Shown in pieces: positions 58,514 through 64,000 of a stretch of 64,000 nucleotides of DNA. A program made the translations under genes and the position numbers. The notes below the pieces were generated by a model, which saw only the letters and a program-made list of their open reading frames with translations, had not been told where the DNA came from and made no database searches. This DNA comes from Nereocystis luetkeana. Taxonomy: Eukaryota > Sar > Phaeophyceae > Laminariales > Laminariaceae. The stretch lies in the NCBI GenBank assembly GCA_031213475.1, contig JARUPZ010000018.1, forward strand, positions 2,046,001 through 2,110,000. Direction: 5' to 3'. Each line of letters begins with the position of its first letter. The first letter of the stretch is position 1.

Positions 58514-61470
58514 TCACTTTCTTGCCATGTTCTCCCCGGGTGTTCTCTGACCCAACCCACTGCCACCGCGGCTGCCACCGCCACGGCCACTGGCGCCGAC
58601 ACCTCCGTCTTTGTTGGGCGCCGTGTCCCCGGCGGAAGCAGGCGGGCGCGGCGGCGCGTATGGCACCTCTGTGTAAGGCTCCGACAGCACTTGCACCAGC
58701 GGCTTCCGCCACCTCGGACGGGCCCGGAATTCCAGCAAGTTGACGTCGAACGATAGGGCTGCGTCTGGTGGAATGGTGGGCGGGTGTCCCTCGTCCCCGT
58801 ACCCGTAAGCTGCCGTCACGGAGACCCTCGCCCGCTCCCCGAACAGCATGGTCCTGATCGCGCGGTCGATCCCTTTCACCACCTGCCCCGCCCCGACAAC
58901 AAACTCGAGGGGGCGCCGCCGATTTTTCCGCGAACTTTCTATAACGGTGCCGTCGCCGGTGCCCTTGCGGTTGCTACCGCCGCCACCGCCGCCGCCGCCA
59001 CCGCCGCCACTGCTACCGTTGCCTCCCTGCAGTGCACAAGTGTAGTGGATGCGGACAATATCGCCAACAATGGGTCGCCCGTGCTCCTCGTCCCCTTCGA
59101 AGAGTACCTTCAGTCGGGTGTTAAAACAAGATGCGTTTGAAAGGTGTGGGGCCGAGGGAAACGGGGCGCGTGCAACGTATGGGAGGCGAGCAGGGGGCGG
59201 GGGAGTGCTCACTGTCATGCATGGCCGTATATAGTCGCATGACTATAGACGCCTCGCATCCCTGCAATGCCGGGACCGAGTACGCCGACGTTTCATCAAC
59301 CAGACAGCCTTTGCTTCCACCAAGCGCGAAGCGCCGTCAGGTGCTCGGCGTTCGAGTGAAGGGTGAGCTGCGTTTCACTAAGAACCGCCTGTGAGGTGGG
59401 GTTTCGGCACCGTGTGCGTACTTTTCGCATATGGTACGGATAATAGCGTTGAATGGATGGGGAAAGGTGTACTCATGTCGTGCATGGCCGTAGTCGTAAG
59501 GCCATAGACCCTCGCATCACTATTAATGCCAGGACCGAGCACGCCGGGTTTTCACCGACCAGGCAGGGGGGGGGAGGCGGGGGAGAACAAAACCACGATT
59601 GCTTTGTTCTTGTGCCAGCTGTCCGAGAAAGAGGTCGCACAAAATTCACCTCGATGGAGACTGATAAAAGGACGAAAAGAACGGGGATGTACATATGTGC
59701 CTCTATTCTACATGAGTGGTACAACGAATTTACAAGGCACTGCAACTTCATGCGCTGATCCTTTCCACAGGGTACACGGGAAAGACGCACCGCGAAACGC
59801 CTGGAAAGGGTAACCGTGCGCGGAGAGGGGCGAGGCGGGTCGTGTCTTTGTCTCTGTCTCCATTGCTATACTTTGACCGTCGAGAACCAGTGAAGTAGCT
59901 GCTTGCTTACTTGTTGGCGTATTTTATTTGTGTTCATGGAAGAATAACGCGAGGTTTCATGGTGGCATGTACTGGGAAGTGACAGACGCCAACCAAGGAG
60001 CGCGCGCGCGGGAGGTATAGTGGTTATGCCGCAGCTCCTCACCTCCTTCGTGATGTTTTCTTTGTCGCGCTGCAGCTCGTCCAGTTCTTCCTGGTCGAGG
60101 GCATACTGACCGGCACTGTTGTCTTGATCTTCTTCCTCTTCGTAGTCGGACTGAGCAGGCACGAAAGAGAGACGATCACGCCCGATCACAATGTGGGTTG
60201 GCGTGGGTTGGCGTGGGTTGGGGAAGGGGGGAAGGGACAGCCGTTTGTCATGGGGAGAGGGCTAGTTCGATAGCCATCATGCACAATCTCAAGTTCATGT
60301 GTTTCGTCTCTCAAAGGTCACACGATGTGCTCAGCCTGCGCCGCACTACGTGTCATATGTGCGGCCGAACGAACTTACCTGGTATCTGGTAACGTCACTG
60401 GCACAGTCGGGCAAGTCGAAGTATACTCCACCTTGTACTTTTTTTTTAGCATCATCGCTTTTGCTTCGTACGCCCCGAGTGTGATCTGCTTAAACGTGCT
60501 ATTGTTCACGCACCACCCTTTCAGCCCCCCTCCCGCCCCTCGCCCCCCGCTTCACCAGCGCTCGCTAGTCCTGTTCTTTTCTCACGTCTTCATCGTCGTA
60601 CGGGTCGTCTTCGTCCAGCAGCTCCGACGGCGTGTCGGACACGCTCAAGGCGTCTGACGCATCGTCCGATTCCCCTCCACCGTTAGCCTGTCGCCAGCGA
60701 AGAAATGCCCGGGTGGCGTTGGCGGAAGCGTGAGGACGAGAAAGTTCGGTAGCTTAAAAGGAAAAACGCTCAATCAGATCAGAGCTGGGGCGCCGTAGAT
60801 GTAGATACGCAAGATCATGGTTGCGCCCCATAGGACGGAGGAAGAAGCTGCACTCTCATGCTACAAACCAACGGCGTCGGTTTGAACAAACCTGCCAGAT
60901 GCCGGATGGTCACGAAGCTGTGTCATTGAGTGGTGAGGGCCTCGACGTGTCATTCTAGCGTACGAGGAGCGCCGGGGATAGTGTGTAGCGCAGGAGGAAC
61001 GCACGCACTATAGTTCCCCCGATCTCGGCGTGAGGCACCAAAACACAACGCGACGTTTGCTGCGGTTGGAGCTTCGATGCTCACTCGACTAATGAAATAA
61101 ACCGGCACGGAAGCGGTCGGCGGGAATAAGAAAAATAAGGTCCCCAGCCGCTCCCCCCCTACCCCCTCCTCTGCTGCAAGACGGTCGGTTTTGGCAAGGC
61201 TCAGTCTTGCTCCGGGAATGAGAAAACCTACGGCCTCAGCGAGACACGTTTGAAACGAGGACAGTAAGTTGTTGCGTCGCGTCTCTCATCTACAGGGCAA
61301 GCCCAGGGCGATTTTTACTGAGTGTAGTTGCGCCCACAAACCTGCTTGCGCTCAAAGCGCACCCGGTACTCCTGCATGGCGATGTCGAGGCGGCGGACTA
61401 TCAGCGGACTGGCGATGCCCAGATGCCCCCAGTCCTCGTTCATGAGGTGTAGCAGCAGCAATCCGTCGAC
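58514..61470 (-). CDS. SAM-domain / acidic linker / FKBP-type protein, partial at the 5' end
   Basis: Minus-strand exons, all phase 0: 61342-61470, 60586-60687, 60043-60150 and terminal 58514-59107 (stop TGA), 310 codons visible. The first reads VDGLLLLHLMNEDWGHLGIA, the C-terminal half of a SAM domain (protein-protein contact). The two middle exons are acidic (SDTPSELLDEDDPYDDED; SDYEEEEDQDNSAGQYALDQ). The last is an FKBP fold (GDIVRIHYTCAL, FVVGAGQVVKGIDRAIRTM, AYGYGDEGHPPTIPPDAAL, FDVNLLEF), usually a peptidyl-prolyl isomerase. A Gly-rich insert follows the first FKBP strand and a Gly/Ser-rich tail ends the protein. FKBP12's FD and W59 positions appear as IE and I, so activity may be reduced. 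Donors are GTTTGT, GTGAGA and GTGAGG; acceptors all end CAG except the last (AAG). The 5' SAM half was not found; a possible exon ends at 61568. The SAM-FKBP link rests on phase and order only. Confidence 0.65.
59205..59400 (+). repeat. Poly-G-tailed dispersed repeat, fragment
   Basis: Holds the first ~200 bp of the family (tgtcatgcatggccgtat, aatgccgggaccgag, aagcgcgaagcgccgtcagg). It lies in the last intron of the SAM-FKBP gene, opposite to it in strand. Confidence 0.65.
59467..59580 (+). repeat. Poly-G-tailed dispersed repeat, short fragment
   Basis: Keeps gtactcatgtcgtgcatggc to gttttcaccgaccaggcag and then runs straight into a G-run (59566-59582). The family's middle and right parts are absent. 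Confidence 0.65.
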
Positions 61471-61863
61471 CTGCAGCAAGCGTCGGCAACAGCGCGCCGT
61501 TGAGCGTGGGGGGCGGGTACAGCATTTCGACAGACAGCTGTAACAGTGTCGCAGTTTTATCACGTACCTCGAGCGCTCCGAGTGGGGTTAACCGGGCTGG
61601 TGGCTCGGCGTGCAGAGGTATGTACTCCCTGCTTTCGTGATCCAAGGGCGTATTACCTTGCGGAGCGCGGCAGGACACACTTTTCGGCGCATTTTCCCGA
61701 CAAGAAGCACGGTGTGGTTCGGCGCTCCGTGCATATGAGGCGGGGCCGATGATACTGGGATCAAAAGGCAGACACAGGGCAAGGACTACAACTACTACTG
61801 CTGTAGCAACGGCAAGGTGCCGAGTGGAACGGTGCCAATAAACTGGCGGGACTGCAGCTGCAC

Positions 61864-62154
61864 GTGGCAGTGAGTCGTCGAAGAGGATACGAGAAGGTCG
61901 CGAGTATTTTCGGCAACATCCAAGAACGGACGCGTGCTGTGATGTTCGGGACGATGGCTGGTGGGGAGAATCTGAGACCTCGCGGACAGATTAAGATTTG
62001 GCATAGATGCATGGTAGAAGACCTTTGGGAGTTCCGAGCTTCCGAAGGGTCAATGGGACTTGCCCCCTTGGTGGTTAGAGTCGAGACCGCGCTGTGGTCC
62101 ACCGCAGAAAAAAAGGCGGGGAAGCGGCACCGGGGAGTCCTCGAAGCAGCCTAA
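61864..62154 (+). pseudogene. LINE-type C-terminal tail fragment
   Basis: A 96-codon + strand frame with AVMFGTMAGGENLRPRGQIK then IWHRCMVEDLWEFRASEGSM. This resembles the tail found after the reverse transcriptase in several non-LTR elements (R.LFG...GG.R.RGR...W.D....DL). No RT lies upstream, so it looks like a 5'-truncated insertion. A downstream stretch (EMADKVARHQAD near 62338) is repeated at 62640-62675 (ETADRVARYQAD), suggesting two nested or tandem tails. Confidence 0.45.
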
Positions 62155-62829
62155 TGGTTCATGGTGAGGTGGAACGAGGATGAGGCAGAGCGCCGCGCAT
62201 CCGCCGTGGGTGGTGCGCAAGGGAATGGGGGAAGGGGGGGCAACAGGAGGGGTGGAAGGAAACCCGACCAAGGGAATGCGGGTCGGGGGGGGGACAGGAG
62301 GAGTAGAAGGGAAACCACGGTGGACGAAAGTAGGAAGGAGATGGCAGACAAGGTAGCAAGGCACCAGGCCGACTAGGAAGTAGAGCATGCCTATGCTACT
62401 CGTGCCGCCAACCGGTGCAGCTGGTTCGAACGTGGTCTTCCTTCCTTTGTTTGTTCGTTTGTTTGCTTTTTTCTGCGCTTGATTCTCTGTGATTTTCATT
62501 TTATTGCTCCCTCTCCTTTCTTCTATTAATAAACATTATGAACCGAGTCGTGTGGCGTGGGTGGATGACGAGCTTGCTTTGTTTGTTTCGTGTTGTCTGA
62601 CGCTGAGGGGTGGGGCATAGTTGACGGACGCAGGACGGAGACGGCAGACAGGGTAGCAAGGTACCAGGCGGACTATTTAGGAGAACCTGGCTATGCTATA
62701 CTCCTACCACAAACTTCTCCGGCTATCTGGAGGGTGCTTTGTGCTTCGGTTGCCTGTTGCCATCCCTTGGTTCCTGTTTGTAAGCAGTATTGTTCCAAGT
62801 GTCTGCCACATCCCCTGCGGGGAGGCACG

Positions 62830-63145
62830 ACATTTTTCTTCTTCTATTTTTTTCCCTTTTTCTCTCTCAATTTATTTTCTTTTTGTTTTCGGTGTTCTTT
62901 GTTTTCTTTCGTTTTCTCTCTTTCATATCCAGTACGATAACTGGCATTGCATTGCCCTTTGTGCTTACTGCATACCAGTACGTAACAACGTACAGTACTA
63001 ATAGTATATCTGTGGCGTAGTTTTTGTGACCAAATAACTTATATCTCTCTAGGATTGAAGAATCAGTACGGACACTGGTTGTGCTGGATGTCGACGGGTA
63101 GAAAGAACGGTTTAATGTGAAGAACACAACACACATGATAGAGGC
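62830..63145 (+). repeat. Pyrimidine-rich LTR-like repeat, copy 2
   Basis: T/C-rich tract followed by 'aggattgaagaatcagtacg', 'ctggttgtgctggatgtcga' and 'gggtagaaagaacggtttaa'. It is collinear with 24335-24690 and about 90% alike in the last 90 bp by eye. Confidence 0.65.
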
Positions 63146-63195
63146 ATCAGAGAAAAAAATCGATAGAGCTTACCACGTGGTCGAGATTCGGTCTG

Positions 63196-63270
63196 ATCGG
63201 CTCGGGGTCAGGGTTAGGGCTGCTCTGATTGGCTTGTTAGGCCTAGGCTGAGGGTTCGGGTTAGGGTTAG
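63196..63270. repeat. Degenerate telomere-like TTAGGG stretch
   Basis: Contains ggggtcagggttagggct and, about 45 bp later, gggttcgggttagggttagtt. These are short interstitial telomere-like repeats in the same strand sense as the left arm at 25.9 kb. Confidence 0.65.
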
Positions 63271-63527
63271 TTACCATTCGTCTCGTACACTGTGCGTGTC
63301 AAACCATTTCCTTGAATAACTCGTTAAACAACGCTCCAAATTTTGGGGCGTTTTTTTTGTTTCCCTCCGACTCCGACTGAGACGTGCCTTTGCTCAAATG
63401 AGGAACTATGGTACCCCCCCTATCGTCGGAGCACATGATATATGTAATATAATGTAATACCTGGCGATCACAGTAATAATAGTTGTAACAACAACAATAA
63501 TAAACAATGTATTGTTGTTTTACACTA

Positions 63528-63632
63528 TTACGGGGGGCCATAGTTAACAGGACCAAATATTGTTAGTAAAAATGGTTAAACATATAGGTTTTTATGTGTA
63601 ACATAGGTCCTGTTAACTATGGTCCCCCGTAA
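63528..63632. mobile_element. TA-flanked MITE, 105 bp
   Basis: Same family and length as 49160-49264 (TTACGGGG.GCCATAGTTAA; mirrored end), flanked by TA at 63526-63527 and 63633-63634. It is the copy most like the one in the LINE. Confidence 0.9.
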
Positions 63633-63804
63633 TAATTGTTCACTCTTGTGTCGTTGCGTGCCTATTATAGGCCATGGATGTAAATGCTCATCGGGTCGTA
63701 ACTTCCTTGTTACCAAAGGTCAATTTTGGAGCGTCAAGCGAGGAGCACATACATACCCCCCGAAAAAATGCGGTGCTACCCTTTTCTATTATCGTAGCCT
63801 CGTA

Positions 63805-63910
63805 TTTCGGGGGGCCATAGTAAATAGGACCAAACACTGCTCTTAAAAATAGGAAAAACATTTAGATTTTCGTGTGTACCGTAGGTCCTGGTTGCTATGG
63901 TCCCCCGTAA
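63805..63910. mobile_element. TA-flanked MITE, 106 bp
   Basis: Fourth copy, only 172 bp from the previous one, with a diverged left end (TTTCGGGGGGCC) and an intact right end. TA flanks at 63803-63804 and 63911-63912. Confidence 0.85.
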
Positions 63911-64000
63911 TAGTACGCACCATCGTTTGTTTTTCTCCTTCTGGTGGGTCCATGCGTGACTACCGCTGTAACCACCGATGTCGTCGGTATTTTGTGTTTT

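Overview
The window looks like nuclear DNA from a eukaryote with widely spaced exons, GT-AG introns (one probable GC-AG), CAG/CTG runs, TTAGGG-type telomere-like repeats and many transposable-element remains. The best guess, made from gene style rather than from a marker gene, is a photosynthetic stramenopile, perhaps a brown alga. Nothing is organised like a bacterial operon. No rRNA gene, intact tRNA gene or CRISPR array was seen.

The strongest result is a pair of sulfotransferase paralogues of the carbohydrate/Golgi type (Sulfotransfer_2-like), both on the + strand. Copy 1 (962-5965) has six visible exons; its first exon lies outside the window or was not recognised. Copy 2 (36235-55111) has seven exons, starting with a membrane-anchor exon, and spreads about 1.06 kb of coding sequence over 18.9 kb. 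The last four exons have identical lengths in both copies (102, 129, 223 and 81 nt) and identical intron phases. Copy 2 has been inflated by mobile DNA: intron 4 alone (about 8.1 kb) holds a decayed LINE in antisense, a TA-targeting MITE inserted in that LINE, poly-G-tailed dispersed repeats and a minisatellite.

Three or more other genes lie on the minus strand. These are a SAM-domain plus acidic-linker plus FKBP gene (58514-61470), a gene with two PH-domain C-termini (11953-14312), and a gene whose exons have been tandemly and inversely duplicated (17300 to about 23980). Isolated exon-like pieces with good splice signals lie at 26707-26838 (signal peptide), 29005-29133 and 33928-34003. A tandemly duplicated, unrecognised coding-like unit occupies 9112-11409.

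The rest is mostly repeats: tRNA-derived SINE heads (0.4-0.7, 24.9, 30 and 31.8-32.4 kb), a 1.13-kb direct duplication (32.6 and 39.6 kb), four copies of a ~105-bp MITE, a 1075-bp TIR element carrying a broken ORF inserted in the exon array, and a telomere-like inverted repeat at 26 kb. A near-palindromic nonamer, TACC(A/T)GGTA, occurs at least 24 times by hand count where about 0.5 would be expected. In two places it looks like a tiny insertion at a TA dinucleotide relative to related sequence. This is the best candidate for something undescribed.
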